Origin: Lota lota | Taxonomy: Eukaryota; Chordata; Actinopteri; Gadiformes; Lotidae | Direction of reading: 5' to 3' | DNA length: 64,000 nt | Assembly: GCA_026745465.1 (NCBI GenBank) | Contig: JACYXH010000860.1 | Location: 44,631 to 108,630, forward strand | In this document: positions 31,381-42,515 of the stretch, one piece after another | Layout: each line of letters starts with the position of its first letter | Position numbering within the stretch: position 1 is the first letter of the stretch | The notes under the pieces: generated by a model | The model's input: the letters and a program-made list of their open reading frames with translations, nothing else | Database searches by the model: none | What the model was told of the DNA's origin: nothing | Position numbers and translations under genes: made by a program

Positions 31381-32900
31381 ATCCCATTCATCACTATGTT
31401 TTCACACCAATTAGGTCCCTTTAACAAGGCGATCAAGCAGAGATTTAACTCCACCCAACTGCAGATCCCCTCACTCGCACCATTCAAGGTCATTATGGCC
31501 TACCGCCGCAACAAAGATCTTAAAGATATGTTGGTACACACGGCACTTAACAAGGCAGCACGCATGGCCCATGACCCCTGCTTTACCAACGTGAAGTATG
31601 TATCCGGTTGCAGAGGTGGGACTGGCGCCCCCATCCTGCAGACCTTCTCACTCCTCCTCCAATGTAGTTTATGCCATCCGCTGCCAGCTATGCAGTGCCA
31701 TCTATGTGGGGGAAACAGGGGCCACGGTTAAACAGAGGTTATACCAACACCTTTATCATATCAAGAAGGGAACCTACAGAAAGCTTTTATATGTCCACTT
31801 TATTCAACATCACATCTCAAACCTGTCTCTCAATTGGTCTCTGGGTCAGAGGAGAGCAGCAGAGAGAAGGTGGATTGCTAAGCTCTCCTCTGACCCAGAG
31901 ACCAACACCAATTGGTCTCTGGGTCAGAGGAGAGCAGCAGAGAGAAGGTGGATTGCTAAGCTCTCCTCTGACCCAGAGACCAACACCAATTGGTCTCTGG
32001 GTCAGAGGAGAGCAGCAGAGAGAAGGTGGATTGCTAAGCTCTCCTCTGACCCAGAGACCAACACCAATTGGTCTCTGGGTCAGAGGAGAGCAGCAGAGAG
32101 AAGGTGGATTGCTAAGCTCTCCTCTGACCCAGAGACCAACACCAATTGGTCTCTGGGTCAGAGGAGAGCAGCAGAGAGAAGGTGGATTGCTAAGCTCTCC
32201 TCTGACCCAGAGACCAACACCAATTGGTCTCTGGGTCAGAGGAGAGCAGCAGAGAGAAGGTGGATTGCTAAGCTCTCCTCTGACCCAGAGACCAACACCA
32301 ATAGGTCTCTGGGTCAGAGGAGAGCAGCAGAGAGAAGGTGGATTGCTAAGCTCTCCTCTGACCCAGAGACCAACACCAATTGGTCTCTGGGTCAGAGGAG
32401 AGCAGCAGAGAGAAGGTGGATTGCTAAGCTCTCCTCTGACCCAGAGACCAACACCAATTGGTCTCTGGGTCAGAGGAGAGCAGCAGAGAGAAGGTGGATT
32501 GCTAAGCTCTCCTCTGACCCAGAGACCAACACCAATTGGTCTCTGGGTCAGAGGAGAGCAGCAGAGAGAAGGTGGATTGCTAAGCTCTCCTCTGACCCAG
32601 AGACCAACACCAATTGGTCTCTGGGTCAGAGGAGAGCAGCAGAGAGAAGGTGGATTGCTAAGCTCTCCTCTGACCCAGAGACCAACACCAATTGGTCTCT
32701 GGGTCAGAGGAGAGCAGCAGAGAGAAGGTGGATTGCTAAGCTCTCCTCTGACCCAGAGACCAACACCAATTGGTCTCTGGGTCAGAGGAGAGCAGCAGAG
32801 AGAAGGTGGATTGCTAAGCTCTCCTCTGCGGCACCCTTGGGCCTCAACGACATCACACCTCGACCCTCCACACCTACTAACCCTCACCCCCTAGTTACAG
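31381..32900 (+). pseudogene. GIY-YIG endonuclease of PLE-L with repeat-expanded C-terminus
   Basis: After a linker (IKQRFNSTQLQIPSL, then VIMAYRRNKDLKDML) a frameshift near 31600 leads to VVYAIRCQLC and IYVGETGATVKQRL at about 31663-31735: the GIY and YIG motifs with the Cys pair usual in Penelope endonucleases. The domain normally ends with a WS..QR(K/R)AAE..WI block followed by PLGLN. Here that block (WSLGQRRAAERRWI) is repeated 13 times in frame with a 26-residue period before PLGLND appears once near 32835. The frame stays open from 31598 to 33082. Confidence 0.85.
31838..32829 (+). repeat. 78-bp satellite, 13 units, each a perfect hairpin
   Basis: Twelve complete units plus a truncated thirteenth. 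Each has a 21-bp arm starting GGTCTCTGGGTCAGAGG, a 26-base middle, and the exact reverse complement ending CTGACCCAGAGACC, then a 10-base spacer. Units look identical except for one base in the seventh (AGGTCTC where TGGTCTC is usual). The period is a multiple of three, so coding is kept; the hairpin also makes the reverse strand open. Confidence 0.97.
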
Positions 32901-32924
32901 TTACCCCTCAGCCCCAGAGGAATC

Positions 32925-33265
32925 TCTCCCACACCCTAACCCTAACCACTCCCTCCCCCTCTCCTAACCCTAACCACTCCCTCCCCTCTCCTAACCATAA
33001 CCCCACTCCCTCCCCCTCTCCTAACCATAACCCCACTCCCTCCCCCTCTCCTAACCATAACCACTCCCTCCCCCACTCCTAACCATAACCACTCCCTCCC
33101 CCTCTCCTAACCATAACCCCACTCCCTCCCCCTCTCCTAACCATAACCACTCCCTCCCCCTCTCCTAACCATAACCACTCCCTCCCCCTCTCCTAACCAT
33201 AACCACTCCCTCCCCCACTCCTAACCATAACCACTCCCTCCCCCTCTCCTAACCATAACCCTCCC
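32925..33265. repeat. ~28-bp CCTAACC-type minisatellite at PLE-L 3' end
   Basis: Repeats of CTCCTAACCATAACCACTCC plus CTCCCCCT, starting with true CCCTAACCCTAACC at about 32935. It follows the end of the endonuclease frame. Confidence 0.9.
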
Positions 33266-33660
33266 TGTTTAGCAAGTTTCAGGGTTATGTTACTTTTTAT
33301 TTTATTTTTAGATTTGTCCATTATGTATTTCTCTTATTGCATTTCATTTATTTTAATGTAAGAGTTACATGTCTATTTTAATGTGCTTGCACCCGTGCCC
33401 TTCTCCCCTTACACCAGCAGCTGGCGTTAAGGGTCGACACCTACCCCTAACCTAACCCTAAACCAACCCTAAACCTCTACCTTAACCTCCCCTCCCATCT
33501 ACCCTAACTGTAACCTCCTCTACCTTAACCTCCCCTCTCCCCCTTCCCCCCTCTACCTTAACCTCCCCTCCCCCCTCCCATCTACCCTAACTGTAACCTC
33601 CTCTACCTTAATCTTAAACTCCCCTCTACCCTCACCTTTACCTCCCCGGTTGTGAGCGGA
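33266..33660. repeat. AT-rich joint and telomere-like CCTTAACCTCCC tract
   Basis: An AT-rich stretch to about 33400, then CCTAACCCTAAACC and CTACCTTAACCTCCCCTCCC repeats to 33650. The right arm has the same kind of tract on both sides of its own Penelope-like element. Confidence 0.7.
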
Positions 33661-33867
33661 CATTGAGTCCCAACTAGCACTGTTTGTTACCACCAGGAAG
33701 GCGTGGCAGAGGGAAGCTGATGGCAGAGCCGTGCTGGAGGACCTGCCTGGTGAAGGACGTCCTTGTGGGGCGAGTGACACCCGACTCTAAAGGGAAAACC
33801 ACTGAGGAGAGAGAGCTGAATGTGGTACTGGTGGTCCTCGTACAGGGCAGGATGGGGTCACATGGTA

Positions 33868-34030
33868 CAACCCACACTGATTGGTGATTTAGTGTCGCTA
33901 ATGAGGCTTTTGTAAATGTAAAAGCGTCTTAAGCCAAATGTCTTAATAGTGGGTAGGGATTGGGTCTCTGCTCAAAAGATACATAAAGGGATACTTACAG
34001 GGCTGAGAGTAGAAATCCCTCACCCCCACA
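33868..34030 (+). repeat. Block shared with lectin intron 2
   Basis: Matches 14305-14470 at roughly 88% by eye and is mirrored in the right arm at about 46280-46440. Confidence 0.75.
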
Positions 34031-34084
34031 CATTTACCAAATCCCATTGTGCTGTTTAGTAAGCTGAAAATCTAATAAAAACCA

Positions 34085-34480
34085 AATGACTCTTTGTAAC
34101 ACTTGATAACCGTTTGGGACATCAGTGGAGATTAGGGTGAATACAACTGACGGATATTAATTATTAATAGACTACGTATTCATTCAGTCAATCATTGGTT
34201 ACGGTGCATTAATACATTCCTTAGTGAAGTCCAATGATAATATTCAGATGGCTATGCAATAACAAGGTGATAGACTAGTAGTCTGCTAAAGCTGCTGCAT
34301 GTCCTTTTAATCTTGTAATTAATAAGTGACTCTTTATAACACTTGGTAAATGTTTCTGACGTCAGTGGAGTTTAGCGTGAATAAAAGTGACTGAATGAAT
34401 ACGTAGTCTATCAGTAATTAATGTCAGTCAATCATTCATTATGGTTCATTCATTTATTACTGAATTCAAATGAGTGTGGT
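34085..34480. repeat. ~245-bp imperfect tandem duplication
   Basis: GACTCTTTGTAACACTTG...CAGTGGAGATTAG near 34088 recurs as GACTCTTTATAACACTTG...CAGTGGAGTTTAG near 34328, with following similarity (TACGTATTCATTCAGTCAAT / TAATGTCAGTCAATCATTC). Mirrored at about 45840-46220. Confidence 0.7.
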
Positions 34481-34660
34481 GTCTGTGTGTGTGTATTGTT
34501 CTGCTACAGCTGTGTGTGTGTGTGTTGTTCTACTACAGCTGTGTGTGTGTTCTTCTACTACAGCTGTGTGTGTATTGTTCTACTACAGGTGTGTGTGTAT
34601 TGTTCTGCTACAGCTGTGTGTATTGTTCTACTACAGCTGTGTGTGTGTGTGTGTGTTCCC
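34478..34660. repeat. ~26-bp minisatellite with splice-acceptor-like ends
   Basis: About seven units of GTGTGTATTGTTCTACTACAGCT. Each unit carries a TTCTACTACAG string resembling a splice acceptor. Mirrored at about 45670-45840. Confidence 0.85.
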
Positions 34661-35385
34661 AGCCCTCCCCGTGCCTCAAGGTCCCCATCCTGTGCAGCCT
34701 CCTCCTCCTCTGCCAAGAGGCCAGCCTGCCAAAGACCAGCCCCCCCACTGTGAGGCAGGACCACCAGGACCCTCCTTGGTTTGTGGCCCACGTCCCCTCG
34801 CTGAGGAAGATGTCATTGAATAATGGATTACAGCCATTCAACTGTCATTTATTAGTGCCATTGTGGTGGATAAGCACTTTAACAAAATAAGAGCGGTACA
34901 GAAGACTTTATTGTCACTTGGAACGAGTAACAACAAAAGCTGAGTTAGTTTGTAAAAGAACTAACTGGCCTCTCCCCAGACTTTGGCCTATATGCTCCAT
35001 TCTGCACATCCATACGTCACTACCTCATCCTATGTGGAAATCCACTGCTCCCTTATTGTCCTCTTGGCCCTTGTCTGATACTATGTATGGAAATATACTA
35101 GCTGTATACATACAACATAGCAGACACACACATTCACCTCTTAGTATCAAGAGTGGTACCATGATACTTTGTTTTTTCTCCACTTCTCCCATACCATTCA
35201 AGATGTTAACAATATTGTTGTGTTCCACAGACCGGCTCACCAGACCTACCGGTGACACCCGGAGCGTCCGGACCCCAGGGCCCAGGAGCCGGACGACGTC
35301 TCGATGCACCACCTCCGGCCCCCGCCACGCTCACCGTGTAAGAGGACGAGTCCCTCGCCCACGAAGGACATCAAGGACATCATAA
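34661..35385 (+). other. Two exon-like proline/glycine-rich blocks
   Basis: Block one (about 34661-34824) follows TTCCCAG and reads LPVPQGPHPVQPPPPLPRG and CEAGPPGPSLVCGPRPL. Block two (about 35231-35341) follows TTCCACAG and reads TGSPDLPVTPGASGPQGPGAG and stops at TAA 35340-35342. Both look like pieces of a collagen-like or proline-rich protein. In the right-arm copy a change in block one turns GAGGAAG into GAGTAAG, adding a stop in the same frame. Unrecognised; could be non-coding. Confidence 0.3.
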
Positions 35386-36430
35386 ATAATCAGTGTGTTT
35401 TAGTGTAGTTGTAGAGTCATCTATGTTGTGTAGACATGGATCTATGTTGTGTGTTAGTTAGTAAAACTAACCAGAAGAAATATTAACCCAGCAAGTGATT
35501 TATGTACTTTATGTGTGTGTGTGTGTGTTCCCACATCGGACCCCACGGACCAGAAGGGACGATCTGTCATGAATGAAGAGTGTTTTTATTGATTAGTTTA
35601 GAGACGAGTGTAGTTGTAGGGTTTAGTTTAGAGTCAGCTTATGTAGACATGTATCTATGCTGGGTTATATTTCATCAAACTAATCAGAACAAGTGATGAA
35701 TACATTACAGATAATGTGTACATGTATCACCCTGAACACACAGGTGTTACTTTGGTGCATGTTGCTGAATTTGTGCTTACAGGAAAGGAGGCCTCCACCA
35801 CGTGTAACATTATGAATGTTGTGGCTCTAGCCCAACACCAAGTGAGTTAAATGGGTAGGTCAGAGGTCATCTCAAGATCAATTAATAAACAGGAGCACAG
35901 AATGACTTTTCAATAAGGGGGGGGGGGGGGGGGGGATGTTATATGACTCTGGGTATTCAAATGTAAGCTAGAAACCTGGAGTCTGTTTTAAATGCACGAC
36001 TTTAGTATCTATGTTGTGTTTTTAGTGTAGTGTTAGGGTTTCATTTAGAGACCAGCGTAGTTGTAGGGTTTAGTTTAGAGAGTATAGTCTGTTATGTATA
36101 GTTATTAAAACTAATAAGAACAAATATCCCATCAAGTGATATATGTACACATTATCTGTAATGTATTCATCACCCTGAACACACAGGTGTTGCTTTCGGT
36201 ACAGGTTGGTGAATTTGTGCTTACAGGAAAGGAGGCCTCCACCACATGTAATAATATCAATCTTGTGGCTCTAGCCCAACACCAAGTGATTTAAAATGTG
36301 TAGGTCAGAGGTCATCACAAGATAAACACCATGAACAGGAGCCCAGAATGACTGGAATAAGGGGGGTATTTAATATGACTGGCTATTCAAATATGTATCT
36401 AGACATTTGGAAGGTTGGAGAACCATCGTA
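35386..36430. repeat. ~450-bp tandemly duplicated arm sequence, 2-3 diverged copies
   Basis: GTAGTTGTAGGGTTTAGTTTAG, CACCCTGAACACACAGGTGTT, GCTTACAGGAAAGGAGGCC and TGGCTCTAGCCCAACACCAAG occur in the same order near 35590-35950 and 36050-36370. A weaker copy precedes them. A 19-base G run lies at 35917-35935. Related pieces are found inverted near 36830 and direct in the spacer at 42890-43085. Confidence 0.75.
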
Positions 36431-37090
36431 CATTAGAGTAACAGACCCCAACTGTCTGATAAAATGTACTACATCAAATGTACTGCCTATAATGGCAAAA
36501 CATTAAAGAAGTTAGAGCTTGTTCTCACAACCCTGACTTTAGAAGTCAGAACGAATGTCATTTAGGTCAGTTGCATAGTTGATATGTTGCATGAGATCGT
36601 TTTTTGTTGTTAAAATAAGACCTTCTTTTGTGTTGCTTTATCCCAATATTGGCATTATCTGATAATACAGCACATGTTGCACTGTACTATAATGAGACTA
36701 CGACTGTGTGTAGAACTTTATAGTGTCATGCCTTTACTCCTATAAAAGCAACGTCTCTGTGTTATGGCAAAGTCATTGTACGGGTTAGTTATGGCTGCGT
36801 TGTGTCGAGGCCTGTGATGACCTCTGACCTGGTCGTTTGAATGACTTCCATTTGGGCTAGAGCCACCAGATCTATAGTGTATGGTGTTGTTTAAGCCCTC
36901 TTTAATTTAAAACAGACGGGATGTTTCTAGCTTAGTCCTAAAAGCCACAATTAATAAGTTTATGTTGAGCCCTTCATTTGTGTAGTACCCTTTTCGGCCA
37001 GATGAGGGCAGGGTTTGACAAATGTAGGATGGTTGTAGCACCTTCCAAACGGATAAATATATAACATTTAAACAGCCAGAGTGATATACG
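36431..37090. other. Inner end of left palindrome arm
   Basis: No gene. Pairs with about 43090-43760. Pairing fades just after GTGATATACGACTC at about 37080-37090. Confidence 0.6.
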
Positions 37091-38300
37091 ACTCCACCCA
37101 ACTCACCGAGGTCATTTCCCCATTCATTGTTTATTAATCTTCCACATAATGTCAGTGGTAAAACGGAGCCAGGAAGGCGCTATGAGTCCAACCGGCAATA
37201 ACCCCAACCCTCCCAGGATCCTTTGGGGCACCTCGCCACTTCTTCTCCCTTGTGGTGGAAACAGCTAAAGACAACTTCGTCGCAAGCTCTGCCCTCTGGT
37301 GGCGGAACTAGGTAACGACAACCTATTGACTCCTACCGCAGAACCCAACGTGGGGAAAGCTTTACGTTTAGAAGTTATTTAAAGCTTTTAAATAAAGCAG
37401 GGACGTTTTCTGCAAACCATTTTTTACAATGAATGAAGTAACTTAATGGCTTCTTTACCGTGGTAATGGGTCAGTTTAGTAATTAGTTGCTGTGGCAGGT
37501 TTTCATAGCAACCCTTATTCGACAGGCAGACATTGAGAAACAATGCCAGTTACCTTGACTATCATCCAGTAAGCTGAAACAAAGTTAAAGAAATGAATAG
37601 AGCACATTTTCTTTTAGAAAGGCATTCAAATGTTCACAAATGAGGGGATGTATGAGTGACATTATTTTGCTTGACTACAATTCAAGATATGTGTTAAACA
37701 AATCAAAGCACATAGTGCTGTCTTTGCCTCCTAAATATGGAAGAAACTTTATTATAGTTTTTATTATTATTATTAGGTATTCAGTGTACCTGTGGATACC
37801 TATTATTATAATTATCTTTCTATTTGATTTATATATTATTTCTTGTTGCTTATCAGTTGCACTTCCAACCCGATAGAGGGCAGTGTGATTAAGATTCCAT
37901 CACTTCTTCTTCTGAGTGGTGACAGCTGATTGGCTCACGCTGTTGTGACAGCTGATTGGCTCACGCTGTCACTGGTGCTGAGACAGAAGCTGTCTTCTCG
38001 CCCTACATTCAAAGTCCATTTAATGCAGGTAAGAGTCATAAAACAGCACGCTTGTTGTTTGGACCTTGATGTCTGTATTTGTTCCTCATGCACAGTAAAC
38101 TGCCGTCACTTTGGTACTGAGATCTGGTTGATTCGTCTGTTGTGCATTGTAGCTCCATAAGCTAACGCATTAGCTACTGGAACTAACGGGCGCTTCTTTA
38201 GTTAGGATTTAGGATTCATGCTTTTTAATTGCAGGGTAAGTGCCCAGTAGCCGACCTTTTTAAAATACCAACCTGTGCTTTTCCCCGTCCTCCTTGTCTA
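37091..38300. promoter_or_regulatory. Spacer, with possible dnpep upstream region
   Basis: No reading frame is supported. At 37918-37967 a 25-base unit (GTGACAGCTGATTGGCTCAC...) occurs twice in tandem; each contains an inverted CCAAT box (ATTGG). By position, 0.35 kb before a dnpep-like ATG exon, this could be left-over promoter sequence. Confidence 0.35.
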
Positions 38301-39061
38301 GTCCCTGATCATGACTTCCAAGGACGCTGTGCAGAAAGCTGCCAAAGACTTCCTGCAGGTTGTCAACAAAGGGGTCTCCCCATACCACGGTAAGACTCTG
38401 CTAGACCTCGGTCTTCATGTTTGCTTACCTCCATGTGCAAGTACTATGCGATGCAATGCATTCATTTTGGAGTACACTGAAAGATAAAGCTCATCAGAGT
38501 CCTCTGCCACAGTTCCCATTAAAACTTAGAAAATGAGTGTCTGCTGCTGTCACTGCCCAATGAAGAAATGGCTGAAAAAGATTTCCTTTATATCCACTTT
38601 ATTCTTGATCAACTTTCTAGTTCACATGTTATTTGATGGAGTAAATGACTGCAGTAGAAAAGTTAAATAGTGCCGGTTGAATCATTGTTTCAACTGAAAA
38701 GTTGTTCATGTTATATTTTCATTCAAACTTGGGTGGAATAATCTTTGATGGTCCAGGATCATGCTCTACATTCTCATCTGTCTCTGTCATCTGTCTGTCT
38801 CTCTGTCTCTATCGTCTCTCTCTCTCTGTCTGTCTGTCTGTCTCTCTCTGTCTGTCTGTCTCTCCCTTTCTCTCTGTCTGTGTCTGTCTGTCTCTTTCTC
38901 TCTGTCTCTCTGGTCTGTCTGTCTCTCTCCCTCCCTCCTCCAGGTGAAGCCGCGCTCTAAGAAGACCTCCCAGGGATGTCTCCAGGTGGGGGTGGAGTGC
39001 TACGGCATCTGGAACACCTGGTTAGACCGTGACCTCACCGTGGCTGGCCTGGTCATGGTCT
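38301..39061 (+). pseudogene. dnpep: dnpep (aspartyl aminopeptidase) fragment, two exons
   Basis: Exon A (38301-38389; ATG 38311) reads MTSKDAVQKAAKDFLQVVN then KGVSPYH and has a GTAAGA donor: the N-terminus of aspartyl aminopeptidase, a cytosolic M18 metallopeptidase that removes N-terminal Asp or Glu. Exon B (from 38944, after CTCCTCCAG) reads [20 protein letters not shown] then [19 protein letters not shown], matching a later part of the same enzyme. The segment between them, which in the family covers about 65 residues including GAHTDSP, is missing. Two glycines of the family's YGGGIW are also gone (YGIW). There is no donor after exon B; the frame hits TAG at 39064. This is a truncated, non-functional copy lying between the palindrome arms. 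Confidence 0.82.
38775..38940. repeat. (TCTG/TCTC)n microsatellite
   Basis: Runs of TCTGTCTGTC and TCTCTC inside the intron-like gap between the dnpep exons. Confidence 0.93.
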
Positions 39062-39311
39062 TTTAGATGTGCCAAGCAGATGTTACGCACGCACCTCACA
39101 GCAATTTGTGCCAATCGATGGACCCCATGAGCTAGTGAAAATATGGCACGCAAGTCATTTGTTGTGCTCAACTTTAAATACAAAAATACAAATCGCCACT
39201 CGCACAAATTTCACCAGATGTTTTCCCCAAAAGAGTTTGTCTGTTAGTCTTTTTTTTTTTAAACAATGTCATGTGAATTGTAAAGTCAATTATAAACTCT
39301 GACTGGATCAC

Positions 39312-39388
39312 ACACAGTGTCTCAGTGGCGCAGTGGATAGAGCGGTCAGTGATCTGTTCTGGAGACAGGGGTTCAACTCCCACCAAAG
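39312..39388 (+). repeat. tRNA-like unit, forward
   Basis: A box TGGCGCAGTGG and B box GGGGTTCAACTCCC at proper spacing, with GTGTCTC and AAGACAC at the ends able to pair at most positions. It resembles a degenerate tRNA-Arg-like head. Probably a tRNA pseudogene or tRNA-derived SINE. Confidence 0.7.
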
Positions 39389-39473
39389 ACACTCTCCCTT
39401 GAATCAAAACCTTTTAAAACAAACAATGTCATGTGAATTGTAAAGTCAAATATACCTTCTCACCAAATCTAGT

Positions 39474-39552
39474 TGGTGCCTCTGTGGCGCAGGTGATAAA
39501 GCTGTCAAGTATCTGTTCTGGAGACACGGGTTCGATTCCTGCTGTGTGCATG
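39474..39552 (+). repeat. tRNA-like unit, forward
   Basis: A box TGGCGCAGGTG and B box GGGTTCGATTCC, with TATCTGTTCTGGAGACA between as in the neighbouring units. The upstream flank (AACAATGTCATGTGAATTGTAAAGTCAA) is also shared with the previous unit. Confidence 0.7.
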
Positions 39553-39639
39553 CTTGTGAGAATGGCTGTATGGTGAATGGATGAGTGCGAATGGCCGTCT
39601 GTGAGGATGGATTGCGGTGAATGACTTAATTCACAGTAA

Positions 39640-39780
39640 TCCATTCACCCAGACAGTCATTCGGAATGAATGGGCGAGTGGGAATGACTGTCTGGGAGAG
39701 TGAATGGCTGTGAATGAGTGCACTCATTCACAGCCATTCATTCTCCCAGACAGTCATTCGAAATGAATGTGTGAGAGAAT
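39640..39780. repeat. Near-perfect 78-bp palindrome and related inverted pieces
   Basis: 39682-39720 and 39721-39759 are reverse complements with a single mismatch and no spacer, centred on GAGTG|CACTC. CCCAGACAGTCATTC also occurs just upstream. The structure lies between forward and reverse tRNA-like units. Confidence 0.93.
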
Positions 39781-39820
39781 GGATCCCTTCACTAGATAGT
39801 TGTTCCCACGAACTGCCCAT

Positions 39821-40915
39821 GGCAGGAATTGAGCACAAGTCCCCAGAACAGATACAGAACAGCTAAATCACCTGGAGGCACCCGGTTTTGGTAAAAGTTT
39901 GACTTTAGATTTAACGATAATTTATGTAAATTTAAACATATTTCAACATTTTTACAATTTATTTAGCATTCAGAGAAGAACGACATTGGGTGGATTTGAA
40001 CCCGGGTCTCCAGAACTGATATCCAACAGCTCTATCCCTTGCGCTACTGAGACACTTCCTATGAATTGGTCGAAGTTTATATATGACATTACAAATAATG
40101 TCACATAATGTATAATGCATTCAGAGGAGATTGTCATTGGGTGGATTTGAACCCATGACTCCAGAACTGATATACAACAGCTCTATCCGTTGCGCCACTG
40201 AGACACTTGCTATGCTTTGGTCGAAGTTTACATTTGACATTACTTATAATGACGTTGTTTCAAAATTCCATATGCATTCAGAGGAGATTGTCATGGGCTG
40301 GATTTGAACCCAGGTCTCCAGAGCTGATATACAACAGCTCTATCCCCTGCGCCACTGAGAGACTTACTTGGATATGGTTGAAGTTCATATCTGACATTAC
40401 TTGTAAAATGTAATTACGTTTCAGATGAGTGTGTGGTTGGAGGGACTTAAACCCATCTTTCCAGAAAAGCTAAAGAACTGCTCTCACAACTGAACCACTG
40501 AGTCATTGACTATTAGCTGCTCTCACTTAATAATTGATATTACTATTCACATGACATTGTTTCTAAAATGATATTCTGTTTCCATTGACGGCATGTTTGG
40601 CGAGACATGAACCCATGTCCCCTGAACTCCAAATGAACAGCTCTATGGACTGCACCACCCGGATGTCTGGTGAGACATGTCCTGAGGTTTTAATTGACAT
40701 CACCATGACATCATTACATATCTCAAATAACATTTCCATATACAAACTTTCCTGCAGGAATTGAACCAACGGCTCCAGAGACGATAACAAATTTGGTTTG
40801 ATGCTTTGATTGACATTATGATTGACATGACATAATTTTGACTCTTGGCAGCCCTTAACACATGTTCTCCCAAACGGACAACCCACAGCGCTCTGGACTA
40901 CGCCACCCAGATGCA
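39821..40915 (-). repeat. Tandem array of tRNA-like units, reverse, period ~150 bp
   Basis: Reverse-strand tRNA-like units at about 39821-39883, 39982-40055, 40132-40208, 40291-40365, 40438-40508, 40596-40670, and more decayed ones near 40750 and 40850. The best ones read, on the minus strand, GTGTCTCAGTGGCGCAACGG (A box) and GGGTTCAAATCC (B box). Between units are AT-rich links with TGACATTA motifs. The units decay with distance along the array. Confidence 0.72.
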
Positions 40916-40930
40916 TGCATGCTACAGAAT

Positions 40931-41039
<109 letters not shown>

Positions 41040-41271
41040 TTATATATTTGCATTTGGTCGAGACATCTTAAAACACAGTGTGTCAAAGCTTGAGCAGGGA
41101 GGTGAACTGTTGGATGTGAGCTAATGTTGGATGACTCTAACAACCTCCCCCATGACAGAGGGACCTTGACCCCATGACCCTAGACTATGGCTCTATGATG
41201 CTAGGCTATCTTCTGAACCCTGAGGTCAAGAGACTTAGGCCCAATCCCAGTTCCCTCCTTGCCCCTACCAC

Positions 41272-42106
<835 letters not shown>

Positions 42107-42515
42107 TTATTCTTTATCATTCGTTGGTTCCTATAACTATATAAGCCTAATTATAAAGGGTAATGAAGGTTTAATAGAAGAGCTCTCAACAGCCTTATTC
42201 TTTATTATTCGTTGGTTCCTATAACTATATAAGCCTAATTATAAAGGGTAATGAAGGTTTAATAGAAGAGTTCTCAACAGCTTTATTCTTTATTATTCGT
42301 TGGTTCCTATAACTATATAAGCCTAATTATAAAGGGTAATGAAGGTTTAATAGAAGAGTTCTCAACAGCTTTATTCTTTATTATTCGTTGGTTCCTATAA
42401 CTATATAAGCCTAATTATAAATGGTAATGAAGGTTTAATAGAAGAGTTCTCAACAGCTTTATTCTTTATTATTCGTTGGTTCCTATAACTATATAAGCCT
42501 AATTATAAAGGGTAA
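42107..42515. repeat. 88-bp tandem repeat, ~4.7 copies
   Basis: TCGTTGGTTCCTATAAC recurs at 42121, 42209, 42297, 42385 and 42473, an exact 88-base period, with almost no change between units. Confidence 0.96.

Larger units (their letters stand above)
29399..33265 (+). mobile_element. Penelope-like element in left arm (PLE-L), 5' truncated
   Basis: In order: the back part of an SGNH hydrolase, a Penelope-type reverse transcriptase, a GIY-YIG endonuclease with a 13-unit expansion at its end, and a CCCTAACC/CCCTCCCC minisatellite. The front of the SGNH domain (the GDSN serine block) is missing, so the element is cut at its 5' end at about 29399. Frames are broken in several places. Its reverse transcriptase differs strongly from that of the right-arm element (less than about half identical by eye), so the two are separate families, not mirror copies. 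Confidence 0.85.

Noticed and set aside
31838..32829. CRISPR-like array (regular repeats with spacers)
   Set aside because: The whole 78-bp unit is repeated, with no unique spacers, in a eukaryotic genome and inside a retroelement frame.
31817..32887. A 356-codon minus-strand frame over the 78-bp satellite
   Set aside because: It exists only because each monomer is an inverted repeat; the plus-strand frame is the one linked to the endonuclease.
39312..39388. Functional tRNA-Arg gene
   Set aside because: The acceptor and anticodon stems pair poorly and the unit is one of many decayed copies, so it is better called tRNA-like.
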